NCBI GenBank assembly: GCA_947252755.1
Contig: CAMXWV010000004.1
Location: 1 to 64,000 of the forward strand
Reading direction: 5' to 3'
DNA length: 64,000 bases
Origin: an uncultured Dermabacter sp.
Lineage (GTDB): Bacteria; Actinomycetota; Actinomycetes; Actinomycetales; Dermabacteraceae
The notes below the pieces were generated by a model. It did no database searches, was not told the DNA's origin, and saw only the letters and a program-made list of their open reading frames with translations. Of the stretch, positions 25,189 to 34,300 are shown piece by piece. How positions within the stretch are numbered: position 1 is the stretch's first letter; the number at the start of each line of letters is the position of its first letter. Both the position numbers and the translations under genes were made by a program.

Positions 25189-27014
25189 GCCTGCACGGCA
25201 CGAGCCTGCCCACCGCAGCAGAAGCGGAGCGGATCGGGCAGCGGTCCGACGCCACCCTGCGCTCGGATGGACGCCGCATCCTGCGCCTGTTCGCCCCGTA
25301 TCGCGGACAGCTGCTGCTGGTGCTCGTGCTGATCCTGCTAGCGGCCGTGAGCGGAGTGATCACCCCGTTCCTGGTGCGCGATGTGGTGGATGTGGCACTG
25401 CCGGAGCGGGATATGACCCTGCTGGTGTGGTGCGTGATCGCCATGGTGCTGGTCAGCATCGCCTCCAGCGCGTTCACCGTTGTGCAGACGATGATCTCCA
25501 CCCGCGTGGGCCAAGCAGTCATGAACGATCTGCGAGTGGGTGTGTACGCGCATCTGCAGAAGATGGGCCTGCAGTTCTTCTCCTCCACCCGCACCGGCGA
25601 GGTGCAGTCCCGCATCTTCAGCGATATCGGATCCATGCAGGCCGTGGTCACGAGCGTGATCACGTCGATCGTCTCCTCAGCGGCCGTGATCGCGGTGTCC
25701 GCTCTGTCCATGCTGCTCATGGACTGGCGGCTGTTCCTGTTTTCGCTCATCACCACTCCGCTTGCCGCATGGCTGAACCGGATTGTGGGACGCCGCCGGC
25801 GCCGCATCGTCAGACAGCGCCAGGAGATGGCCGCCGATCTGGGGGCGTACATTCAGGAGAGCCTGAGCGTGTCCGGCATCCTGCTCAGCACCACGCTCGG
25901 CCGCGGCACGCCGCTGACCCGCTTCTTCGCTGAGCGGTCGCAGCGGCTCGCGGATCTCGAAGTGGCCTCCGCTATGGCGGGACGCTGGCTCCAGGGCACC
26001 TTCCAGGTGCTGCTGTGGGTGATGCCGGCGCTCACCTACCTGCTCGGCGGCTGGCTGCTGATCCGCGGCGGCGCCGACATCACAGTGGGCACCCTGGTGG
26101 CATTTGTGAACCTGCAGCTCACCCTGTTCCCGCAGGTGAACTCGCTGCTGCGCACCTCAGCGCAGGTGAATGCCTCACTCGCCCTGTTCACCCGCGTGTT
26201 CGACTACCTGGATCTGCCGATCCCGATCCAGGATCCGCCGAACCCGGTGGACCTGCGCGCCGTGCCGGCCCCGGCCGGTGCGCGCGTGGAGTTCGACCGG
26301 GTGGACTTCAGCTACCCGAACGCAGAGCGCCCCGCCGTGAACAGCATCGATATCACCGTGGAGCCGGGCAGGCACGTGGCGTTGGTGGGGGCAACCGGCA
26401 GCGGCAAAACCACGATCGGCTACCTGCTCTCCCGGCTGTACGACGTGACCGCAGGAGCAGTGCGGATCAACGGCGTGGATGTTCGCGAGGCCAGCCGTGA
26501 ATCGATCGCGGCCATGATCGGCCAGGTCACCCAGGAGACCTACCTGCTGCACGACACGGTCGCGGCAAACCTGCGATTCGCCAAGGAGGACGCGTCGGAT
26601 GAGGAGCTCATCCGCGCCTGCCGCATCGCCCACATCCATGAGCACATTGCGGCGCTGCCCCGCGGCTACGACACGATCGTGGGGGAGCGGGGCTACCGCT
26701 TCTCCGGCGGTGAAAAGCAGCGTCTGGCGATTGCGCGCACCATTCTGCGCGACCCGCCGATCCTGCTGCTCGATGAAGCGACCTCAGCACTGGACGCCGC
26801 CACCGAACGATCCATGGCCGGAGCGCTGCGCACCCTGAGCCGGGGCCGCACCACCATCTCCATCGCCCACCGACTCTCTACTATCCGGCACGCGGACGAG
26901 ATTGTGGTGTTGCACAAAGGGCGGATCGTGGAGCGCGGCTCCTCCAGTCAGCTCACTCAGGCGGGTGGGGTGTTCGCCGGCCTGGTTGCCCACGACGCTG
27001 CCGCCTCCGACTGA
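25185..27014 (+). CDS. ABC exporter, fused membrane and ATPase domains
   Basis: A 609-aa half-transporter of the MsbA/LmrA type. Six membrane segments span about residues 40-330. The nucleotide-binding domain has Walker A GATGSGKTT, the signature FSGGEKQR (Phe in place of the usual Leu), Walker B ILLLDEATSALD and the H-loop IAHRLSTI. A homodimer is expected, since no second half-transporter is adjacent. Coupling to the SDR suggests a shared job with a lipid, a secondary metabolite or a drug, but nothing fixes the cargo. Confidence 0.9.
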   Translation: MSLHGTSLPTAAEAERIGQRSDATLRSDGRRILRLFAPYRGQLLLVLVLILLAAVSGVITPFLVRDVVDVALPERDMTLLVWCVIAMVLVSIASSAFTVVQTMISTRVGQAVMNDLRVGVYAHLQKMGLQFFSSTRTGEVQSRIFSDIGSMQAVVTSVITSIVSSAAVIAVSALSMLLMDWRLFLFSLITTPLAAWLNRIVGRRRRRIVRQRQEMAADLGAYIQESLSVSGILLSTTLGRGTPLTRFFAERSQRLADLEVASAMAGRWLQGTFQVLLWVMPALTYLLGGWLLIRGGADITVGTLVAFVNLQLTLFPQVNSLLRTSAQVNASLALFTRVFDYLDLPIPIQDPPNPVDLRAVPAPAGARVEFDRVDFSYPNAERPAVNSIDITVEPGRHVALVGATGSGKTTIGYLLSRLYDVTAGAVRINGVDVREASRESIAAMIGQVTQETYLLHDTVAANLRFAKEDASDEELIRACRIAHIHEHIAALPRGYDTIVGERGYRFSGGEKQRLAIARTILRDPPILLLDEATSALDAATERSMAGALRTLSRGRTTISIAHRLSTIRHADEIVVLHKGRIVERGSSSQLTQAGGVFAGLVAHDAAASD

Positions 27015-27060
27015 GCCATATCCGCTGACGCGGCTGATGACCCGGGCACCATTGCGGAGC

Positions 27061-27333
27061 TCAGACGTCGATCTCGATTTCGCCGATACCGCGCGATACG
27101 CAGGTGATCATGTTCGTCTCCTGCTCATCCTCCATGAGGAACTCGTCCATATGCTCCACCTCGCCGCGGATCAGCGGAACGATGCAGGTGCCGCAGACGC
27201 CGCCCTCACAGGAGTAGTCCATGGAGATGCCGGCGTCCAGCAGAGCCTGCAGAAGGGACTGGCCCTCTTCCACCTCAACCGTGAGATCAGACTTTGCGCA
27301 GTGCGCGGTGAACGGCTCTCCGAACAGCGACAT
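27061..27333 (-). CDS. Small 2Fe-2S ferredoxin, orphan
   Basis: A 90-aa plant-type ferredoxin. The cluster cysteines are in CEGGVCGTC (about residues 43-51) with the fourth in MITCVSRG near residue 78. The spacing and the DYSCEGGVCGTC context resemble the C-terminal ferredoxin domain of oxygenase reductases (VanB/GbcB/phthalate reductase type) rather than photosynthetic ferredoxins. Here the domain stands alone, with no reductase or oxygenase gene nearby. ATG 27333 follows AGGAGA. A partner could be a Rieske demethylase (betaine, carnitine) encoded elsewhere, but this is inference. Confidence 0.85.
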   Translation of the reverse strand: MSLFGEPFTAHCAKSDLTVEVEEGQSLLQALLDAGISMDYSCEGGVCGTCIVPLIRGEVEHMDEFLMEDEQETNMITCVSRGIGEIEIDV

Positions 27334-27444
27334 GATTCTCCTTCAGCAGGCGGCGGCGTCAGCCGGCGAGCGGACGCCTGATTCGCCGTCCAGGATCGCA
27401 CATCCCCACGGTGAAGCCGAGAGCCGTGACGGAAAGATCACCCC

Positions 27445-28131
27445 TCAGATCACGCGCCGGTCCTCTGCCCACCGAGTCAGCTCGTACCGGTTGGACAGCT
27501 GCAGCTTGCGCAGCACGCTGGACACATGAGTCTCCACCGTCCGGTCCGAGATGAACAGCACGCTCGCCGCCTCCCGGTAGGTGTGTCCGCGAGCGATCAG
27601 CTTCATCACCTCGGTCTCCCTCGGGGACAGCAGGTCCAGTTCTGTGGGCCGGGGCGGAGCATCGCCCCGGAACGCGTCGAGCACAAAACCAGCAAGACGC
27701 GGGGAGAACACCGCATCCCCGCTTGCCACTCGGCGGATCGCCTCCGCCAGTTCACCGCCGGTGATGCTCTTTGTGACGTAGCCGCGGGCACCCGCACGGA
27801 TCACTGCGATCACATCATCCTCCGCGTCAGACACCGAGAGCGCCAGGCATCGGACATCACCGCGGCTGTGAGTCGTCAGTCCGCCCACGGCGCGAGCCAC
27901 CTCCGCGCCGCCGCCTCCGCCGCCGCCGGGCAGATGCACATCCAGCAGCACCACATCAGGCCGGTGCTGCTCGATCGCGGCGATCGCAGCGTCCACTGTG
28001 GCGGCAGTGTCCACGAACTCCAGTTGCGGGTCAGCGGTGCGCAGATCATCCGCGATGCCGGCAGCGAACACAGCATGGTCATCCACGATCAGCACCCGCA
28101 CCGGGGTGGCGGGGTTGAGAAAAGCGCTCAT
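27445..28131 (-). CDS. LuxR/NarL-family response regulator
   Basis: A 228-aa two-component regulator. The receiver domain (residues 10-135) has the acidic pair VDDH, phospho-acceptor D64 in VVLLDVHLP, and K of VTKSITG. A NarL-type helix-turn-helix covers about 160-220 (LSPRETEVMKLIARGHTYREAA...SVLRKL). The loop after D64 contains seven consecutive glycines, which is unusual for a receiver. It lies 15 bp past the kinase gene in the same direction, so the two form an operon. Confidence 0.9.
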   Translation of the reverse strand: MSAFLNPATPVRVLIVDDHAVFAAGIADDLRTADPQLEFVDTAATVDAAIAAIEQHRPDVVLLDVHLPGGGGGGGAEVARAVGGLTTHSRGDVRCLALSVSDAEDDVIAVIRAGARGYVTKSITGGELAEAIRRVASGDAVFSPRLAGFVLDAFRGDAPPRPTELDLLSPRETEVMKLIARGHTYREAASVLFISDRTVETHVSSVLRKLQLSNRYELTRWAEDRRVI

Positions 28132-28146
28132 CCAGGGCTCCTCGTA

Positions 28147-29496
28147 TCAGTTCGGTGCGGTCAGGCGGAGCGAGACTTCAGTGCCGCCGCCTGGGGCGAG
28201 GGCCACGTGAGCGGTTCCGCCAGCGCGCTCCATACGGCCGATGATCGATTCACGCACGCCGAGCCGGTCGCTCGGGATCATCTCCAGGTTGATGCCGGGG
28301 CCGCGGTCACGGACAAATGCTTCCACCATCGAGGCAGACGCGTCCACGAACACGGACACGCCCGTTCCGCCATGTCGGATCGCATTGGACAGCGCTTCGC
28401 GCAGCGCCTGGCACAGCGGGGAGAACACCTCAGCGTTCGGGGCATCGCCCACCACCACCGTATCCACCACAACACCGTGCTCGGCCTGCAGCTCCTCCGC
28501 CATGTTCTCAACCCGCGCTCGCAAGGACGCAGACCCAGCCCCCGCAGCGGGCCTGCCGTACAGCCAGCGGCGCAGCTCTGCCTCCTGCACTCGCGCCAGC
28601 TGCTTCATCGAATCGGCGCTGCGGCCCGCCTGCTGGATCGAGCCCAGGGTCTGCAGCACCGAGTCATGCAGGTGAGCGGTGATCTCCGCGCGCTGCTGCA
28701 CGAGCGCACGCTGCTCAGATTCCTCCAGCAGTCCGCGCCACAGCCGTTGCAGCCACGGCACCGTGACCGCAAGCAGCAGCGCAATGATCGTGACCGCCAC
28801 GCCGAGCGCGAGCAGCAGCGCCCGCGGGCTCAACAGCACCAGGACGGTGCCGAGCGCTCCGGTGAGCAGCAGCAGAACCGAGATCACCACCGCCGCTGCG
28901 GATGCGGCTGGCAGGCGCAGCAGCTGACCGCCCCAGCGGGCACGATCCACCTGCCCGAGCGGCAGCACTCCCAGGCTCACGCCCATCGCCGCGATCCCGA
29001 TGGTGGCGCTGAGCGATGGCCAGGCTGCGCGGGTGACATCGATCGTGGTGCCCACCCCCAGCACCGCGAGCATCGTGGCGGCGCCCACCAGGGCGGCGAT
29101 CAGCAGCCACTGCAGCAGCTGAGATGCGGGAGAGCGCAGCGCAATCGCCGCTCCGGCCAGAGCGGGCCGGCCGCGGACCGGCGCGGTGGACAGCTCACGC
29201 AGCAGATCCCGCTCGGCGGCCTCATCCAGCGGCAGCGAGAACCAGGCGATTATGTACGTGAAGAGGGTGGCAGAGGCGAGCCCCGCGAACACCATGATCG
29301 TTGGACCGGGCGCGCCCGCGCTGAGCGCCAGCGGAACAGCGGCAATGATCGAGACGAATCCGGCTAGGATCACAACCCGCACCAGGGCCACGGGCAGACC
29401 GCAGCCGCGGGCGAGTGCTCCGCACACACCCACCAGGTGCGCGTCGGTGAGCGTGCGCGTCCACCGAGAGGCAGACGGCTGAACGATCTGCGGCAT
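28147..29496 (-). CDS. PspC-domain sensor histidine kinase
   Basis: A 449-aa membrane kinase. An N-terminal PspC-like segment (LVGVCGALARGCGLPVALVRV) leads into about six to seven membrane helices, a HisKA_3 dimerisation helix with H277 in HLHDSVLQTLG, and a HATPase_c domain (EALSNAIRHGG; DRGPGINLEMI). This architecture is the actinobacterial envelope-stress type in which the PspC module and kinase are fused. It is the partner of the downstream response regulator. The gene is divergent from a second PspC protein with only 14 bp between start codons, so the two units must share or overlap promoters. Confidence 0.9.
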   Translation of the reverse strand: MPQIVQPSASRWTRTLTDAHLVGVCGALARGCGLPVALVRVVILAGFVSIIAAVPLALSAGAPGPTIMVFAGLASATLFTYIIAWFSLPLDEAAERDLLRELSTAPVRGRPALAGAAIALRSPASQLLQWLLIAALVGAATMLAVLGVGTTIDVTRAAWPSLSATIGIAAMGVSLGVLPLGQVDRARWGGQLLRLPAASAAAVVISVLLLLTGALGTVLVLLSPRALLLALGVAVTIIALLLAVTVPWLQRLWRGLLEESEQRALVQQRAEITAHLHDSVLQTLGSIQQAGRSADSMKQLARVQEAELRRWLYGRPAAGAGSASLRARVENMAEELQAEHGVVVDTVVVGDAPNAEVFSPLCQALREALSNAIRHGGTGVSVFVDASASMVEAFVRDRGPGINLEMIPSDRLGVRESIIGRMERAGGTAHVALAPGGGTEVSLRLTAPN

Positions 29497-29510
29497 GACA
29501 CCATGGTGGC

Positions 29511-30911
29511 ATGTCCGAACCCCCCGCGTCCGATGCGCACCGCGTGGTCAATGCGTACGTGACGCCGCCGCGCAGCCTGGACCCTTCCGCCCGCGCCCAG
29601 CGCTACGGTGTGCTGCGCCGTCCGGGCCGTGGAGTGATCGCGGGGGTGTGCCACGCGCTTGCGGACGGCTTCGGCATCCCCGTACGGCTGGTGCGCGCCA
29701 CCGCTATCGTGCTGGGCCTGCTCGGGCCCGGGGTTGCGCTCTACCTGGTGCTGCTGCTTCTGCTGCCGCGCCAGCGGGCCGATGAGCCCTCACGTGCAGC
29801 TGGTGCAGACCCCGCACGCGAACGCATCGACTCCCCATGGCGGGCGCTGCTTGAGCGCCGCGCCCAGGCGGGGGATGTGCTCACGCTCGCCTTGATAGTG
29901 CCGGCTCTGGCATGGGCTGCCGTCGCTCTGTGGCTGTTCATCGCGGAGCTTCAGATCGGGCTCGCCTTCCTGCTGCCACTGCTTCTGCTGTTGAGCATCA
30001 TCGTGGTGCTCGGCGCGTGGCAGTCCTCCCGTGCCCGCACGGCCTACCTGATGGGCATGCTCGGACACCGGGCCGGTCTCGTCACCGAACAAGATCTCTG
30101 CGCCACCGTGGACCGGCTGCGCAGAGAAGCGCCGCTCGCCTGGGGCATCGATAAGGACGGAGCGGATGGTGCTCGGCTAGCTGCGCGTCGCAGCCGTGCC
30201 GACCGGCTGGGGGCGCGCGCGTCGGTCCTGGTGCTGATGGCGGCCATGCTCATGGGCATCGCCGCGTTCAGCGTGGTGGCGCTGAACCCGCAGCTGGTGC
30301 CGGCGCTGAACCCGAACGGACCGCTGCCGCTGGTGGCGCAGGTGGGCTTTGGCGCCTCGGTGATGCTTGCGCTGCTGGGCGCGGTGCTGGTGGTCATCGG
30401 GCTGCGGGGACGCTGGGATCCCAGAATTGCCGCGGCTGGCTTCACCTGTGCGGCTGTTCTCGCCGCGTCCGTGATGTGGGTGCGGCTCACGGACGATCGC
30501 GGCCAGCCTGCTGCGGTGATGCACGTCAGCGAGTATGAGCCCGGCGCGGTCATCACCTGCAATCCCGGCGGGCTGCGCGAATGGAGCCGGGGCATCGTCA
30601 TCGACCTCTCCCAGCTGCCGCCGCCGCCCAGTGCTGCCGACGCGGCCGCCCGCTGGCATGAGCTCAACCCGGACCTGACCGGGGTGCAGCCGGATCTGAG
30701 CATGACCATCGAATGCAGCCGGCCCGTGGGCAATGTGACTGTGATTCCGCCGCCTGCTGAGTGGCAGGTCAGCTCCGAGCTCAGCACCGAACTCGGCCGG
30801 GATTCCGCCTCGGCTTGGCAGAACGGTGCCGGCACTCCCCACACCGGGGTGTGGGTGCAGCTGAGAGGAGATCTCGTGGTGGGTGATGTGATCCTGGAGG
30901 AGGAGCCATGA
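29511..30911 (+). CDS. PspC-domain membrane protein
   Basis: A 466-aa protein. The N-terminal PspC domain (about residues 30-85: LRRPGRGVIAGVCHALADGFGIP) is followed by several membrane helices and a C-terminal extracytoplasmic part of about 130 residues. In family terms it is likely an envelope-stress sensor or effector acting with the divergent kinase/regulator pair. There are only 14 bp to the kinase start. Its stop overlaps the next gene by 4 bp. Confidence 0.82.
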   Translation: MSEPPASDAHRVVNAYVTPPRSLDPSARAQRYGVLRRPGRGVIAGVCHALADGFGIPVRLVRATAIVLGLLGPGVALYLVLLLLLPRQRADEPSRAAGADPARERIDSPWRALLERRAQAGDVLTLALIVPALAWAAVALWLFIAELQIGLAFLLPLLLLLSIIVVLGAWQSSRARTAYLMGMLGHRAGLVTEQDLCATVDRLRREAPLAWGIDKDGADGARLAARRSRADRLGARASVLVLMAAMLMGIAAFSVVALNPQLVPALNPNGPLPLVAQVGFGASVMLALLGAVLVVIGLRGRWDPRIAAAGFTCAAVLAASVMWVRLTDDRGQPAAVMHVSEYEPGAVITCNPGGLREWSRGIVIDLSQLPPPPSAADAAARWHELNPDLTGVQPDLSMTIECSRPVGNVTVIPPPAEWQVSSELSTELGRDSASAWQNGAGTPHTGVWVQLRGDLVVGDVILEEEP

Positions 30912-31132
30912 TCCCCAGTGTTCGACCAGCCGTGTGGGCCGTCTGTCTCGGCCTGCTGTTTCTGCTGCTCACTGCGCTGTTCGCCGTGATCGTGCTGGTG
31001 GGAGATCCGCTGCCGCTGTGGATGATCGGCGCCGGGATTCTGACGTCGGGGCTGATCGCTCTGCTGCCGGCAGCGCTCATGCGGCCGACATCACCCGAGA
31101 GCCCCTCGCGCCCTGCTCAGCAGAGCGGATAG
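30908..31132 (+). CDS. Small two-helix membrane protein
   Basis: A 74-aa protein with two predicted membrane segments (residues 8-32 and 37-58) and a Pro/Ser-rich tail. It overlaps the PspC gene by 4 bp (ATGA) and GGAGGAG lies just before it, which supports it as real. No family is recognised; a role in the PspC envelope system is likely from position only. Confidence 0.65.
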   Translation: MIPSVRPAVWAVCLGLLFLLLTALFAVIVLVGDPLPLWMIGAGILTSGLIALLPAALMRPTSPESPSRPAQQSG

Positions 31133-31139
31133 GATCGGC

Positions 31140-31347
31140 CTCATCGGCATCGACCCGGCCATCACCGGTGAGCCGCGGGAAGAAACGGCGCTTGGGACCC
31201 AGCCGGCGCCAGAGTAGAACCCGCCGGGACCAGCCCGTCACAGCTGAAGAATGAGGGGATGCGCCAGAGCGCATCAACCGGGGTGGTACCGCGCGCCAGC
31301 GTTCCCGGGCACTGAGACACGATCTGTCCGCCCGCACGCTGAAGGAG
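31140..31347 (+). promoter_or_regulatory. T-box riboswitch (Ile) of ileS, short-Stem-I type
   Basis: The leader has the hallmarks of the actinobacterial ileS T-box. A short stem CGGC (31156-31159)/GCCG (31172-31175) closes a loop with ATC at 31161-31163 as the isoleucine specifier. The conserved GGGTGGTACCGCG is at 31281-31293, whose UGGU bulge would pair with the CCA end plus discriminator A of uncharged tRNA-Ile. No terminator follows; the leader ends at the ribosome site AAGGAG (31342-31347). As in known actinobacterial members, control is probably translational: uncharged tRNA frees the ribosome site. The outer limits are approximate. Confidence 0.85.
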
Positions 31348-31356
31348 CCGCACCCC

Positions 31357-34300
31357 ATGGTGTATCCGAAGAACGGTGAGAAGCTCACCGCCTCCCCGAA
31401 CCTGCCCCAGCTGGAGACGTCCATCCTGGGCTTCTGGCAGCAGGACAACACGTTTCGTGACTCCATTGCCCAGCGCGAGGGCAGCGAAGAGTTCGTGTTC
31501 TATGACGGCCCGCCGTTCGCCAACGGCCTGCCCCACTACGGTCACCTGCTCACCGGGTACGTGAAGGACGTGATCCCACGCTTCCGCACTATGTGCGGTT
31601 ACAAGGTGGACCGCCGTTTCGGCTGGGATACGCACGGCCTGCCCGCTGAGCTGGAGGCGATGCGGGAGCTGGGCATGACCGAGAAGTCTGAGATCGAAGC
31701 GATGGGCGTCGGTCCGTTCAACGCTGCTGCTCAGGCGTCGGTGCTGAAGTACGCCAAGGAGTGGGAGGACTACGTCACCCGCCAGGCTCGCTGGGTGGAC
31801 TTCGAGAATGACTACAAAACCCTTGACGTCTCCTATATGGAGTCGGTGCTGTGGGCGTTCAAGACCCTGTACACCAAGGGCCGCGCCTACGAGGGCTACT
31901 ACGTTCTTCCGTACTGCTGGAACGACCAGACCCCCCTGTCCTCGCACGAGCTGCGCATGGATGATGACGTCTACCAAGAGCGCCAGGACCAGACCGTCAC
32001 CGTCACCTTCCCGCTGACCGGGCAGCGGGCCGCTGAACTGGCACTGGCGGGCGTGAAGGCGCTTGCCTGGACCACCACCCCGTGGACCCTGCCGACGAAC
32101 TCCTCACTGGCCGTTGGCCCCGAGCTGAGCTACGCCGTGGTCCCTGCCGGTCCGCTCGGCGCCGCGGACGGCACCGCTGCCGGCGAAGGGCGTTTCCTGA
32201 TGGCCGCCGACCTGGTGGGCGCGCACGCCAAGGAGCTCGGCTATGAGAGCGCTGAGGCCGCTGTTCTCGCCATTGAGGAACGGCAGTTCACCGGGCGCGA
32301 GCTGGAGCACATCGCCTATGAGCCGCTGTGGGACGTTTACTCCGCTGATCGCGAGAAGTGGGGAACCCAGAAGGCCTGGATCATCACCGTGGCGGACTAC
32401 GTCTCCACCGACGACGGCACCGGCGTGGTCCACCAGGCACCCGCCTATGGTGAGATCGACCAGCAGGTCAACGCCGCCTACGGCATCCCGGTCATCGTCT
32501 CTGTTGATGAGGGGGCCCAGTTCCTGCCCTATTTCCGCGGCACCGCGCTCGACGAGATCGCCGGCGTGCAGGTGTTCGAGGCGAACCGCCCGATCATCCG
32601 CAGCCTCCAGCGCAGCGGCCGTCTGCTGCGTGAGGCCAGCTACGTGCACTCCTACCCCCACTGCTGGCGCTGCCGCAACCCCCTGATCTACAAGGCTGTC
32701 AGCTCCTGGTACGTAAAGGTCTCCGACCAGCGCGAGCGCATGCTCGAGCTCAACGAGCAGATCACGTGGATGCCGGAGAACGTGAAGCACGGACAGTTCG
32801 GGGCCTGGCTCGAGGGCGCCCGGGACTGGGCGATCTCCCGCAACCGCTACTGGGGCACCCCGATCCCGGTGTGGAAAAGCGATGATCCGAATCATCCCCG
32901 CATCGACGTGTACGGGTCGCTGGAGGAGCTCGAAGCGGACTTCGGTGAGCTGCCTCGAGATGAGCACGGCCAGGTGAACCTTCATCGACCCTTTATCGAC
33001 GAGCTCACCCGTCCGAACCCGGATGACCCGACGGGAAGGTCCACGATGCGCCGCATCGACGAGATCTTCGACGTCTGGTTCGACTCCGGGTCGATGCCCT
33101 TCGCCCAGGTGCACTACCCCTTTGAGAACCACGACTGGTTCGACGGACACAACCCCGCCGACTTCATCGTGGAGTACATCGGGCAGACCCGCGGCTGGTT
33201 CTATGTGATGCACGTGCTCTCCACGGCCCTGTTCGACCGACCGGCCTTCTCCTCCGTGATCTGCCATGGAATCGTGCTGGGCGAGGACGGCAGAAAAGCC
33301 AGCAAGTCACTGCGCAACTATCCCGACGTGCGGGAGATGTATGACAAGTACGGTGCCGATGCGATGCGCTGGTTCCTGATGAGCTCGTCGATCCTGCGCG
33401 GCGGCAACCTCATCGTGGACGAGCAGGGAATCCGTGACGCCACCCGCCAGGTGGTGCTGCCCCTATGGAATGTGTGGTACTTCTACGCGCTGTACGCGAA
33501 TGCGTCGGGCCCGAAGGATGAGCATGGCAAGCCCACCGGTGTGGAGGGCCGCCGCGCCTACGACTCGACCGACGTGATGGACCGCTACCTGCTTGCCCGC
33601 ACCGGCGCGCTCGTTCTTGACGTGCGTGAGCACCTCGAAGGGCTGCGGGTGGCGGAAGCCGCCGCGGAGATCCATGCCTTCCTGGACATGCTCACCAACT
33701 GGTACGTACGCCGCTCCCGAGACCGCTTCTGGGAGGGGGACGAACAGGCGATCAACACCCTGTTCACGGTGCTGGAAACGCTGTTGAAGGTGATCGCTCC
33801 ACTGCTGCCGCTGGTGAGCGAAGAGATCTACCGTGAGCTCACCGGTCAGCGCTCCGTGCACCTGCAGGACTGGCCGGACGCGTCGCCGTTCCCGAGCGCG
33901 CCGGAGCTGGTCCACACGATGGATGTGGTGCGGGAGGTGACTTCCGCGGGCAACGCACTGCGCAAGAAGAAGGGCTTGCGGGCCCGTCTGCCGCTCGCTC
34001 AGTTGACCGTGGTGCATTCCGACGCGCCCTCCCTGGAGGAGTTCGCCGGCATCATCCGAGACGAGCTGAACGTGAAGAGCGTTCGCCCGTTCACCCCGGA
34101 CAGTGAGGAAGCCGGCGCGCTCGGCGTTGAGCAGAAGCTCACCGTCAATGCTCGCGCCGCCGGACCGCGCCTGGGCAAACAGGTGCAGCAGGCGATCAAG
34201 GGTTCCAAGACGGGTGACTGGTCGGCCGCGGAGGACGGCACGGTCACCTCAGGCGGCATCCAGCTGCAGGACGGCGAATTCAGCCTCGACCTCGTGGCCA

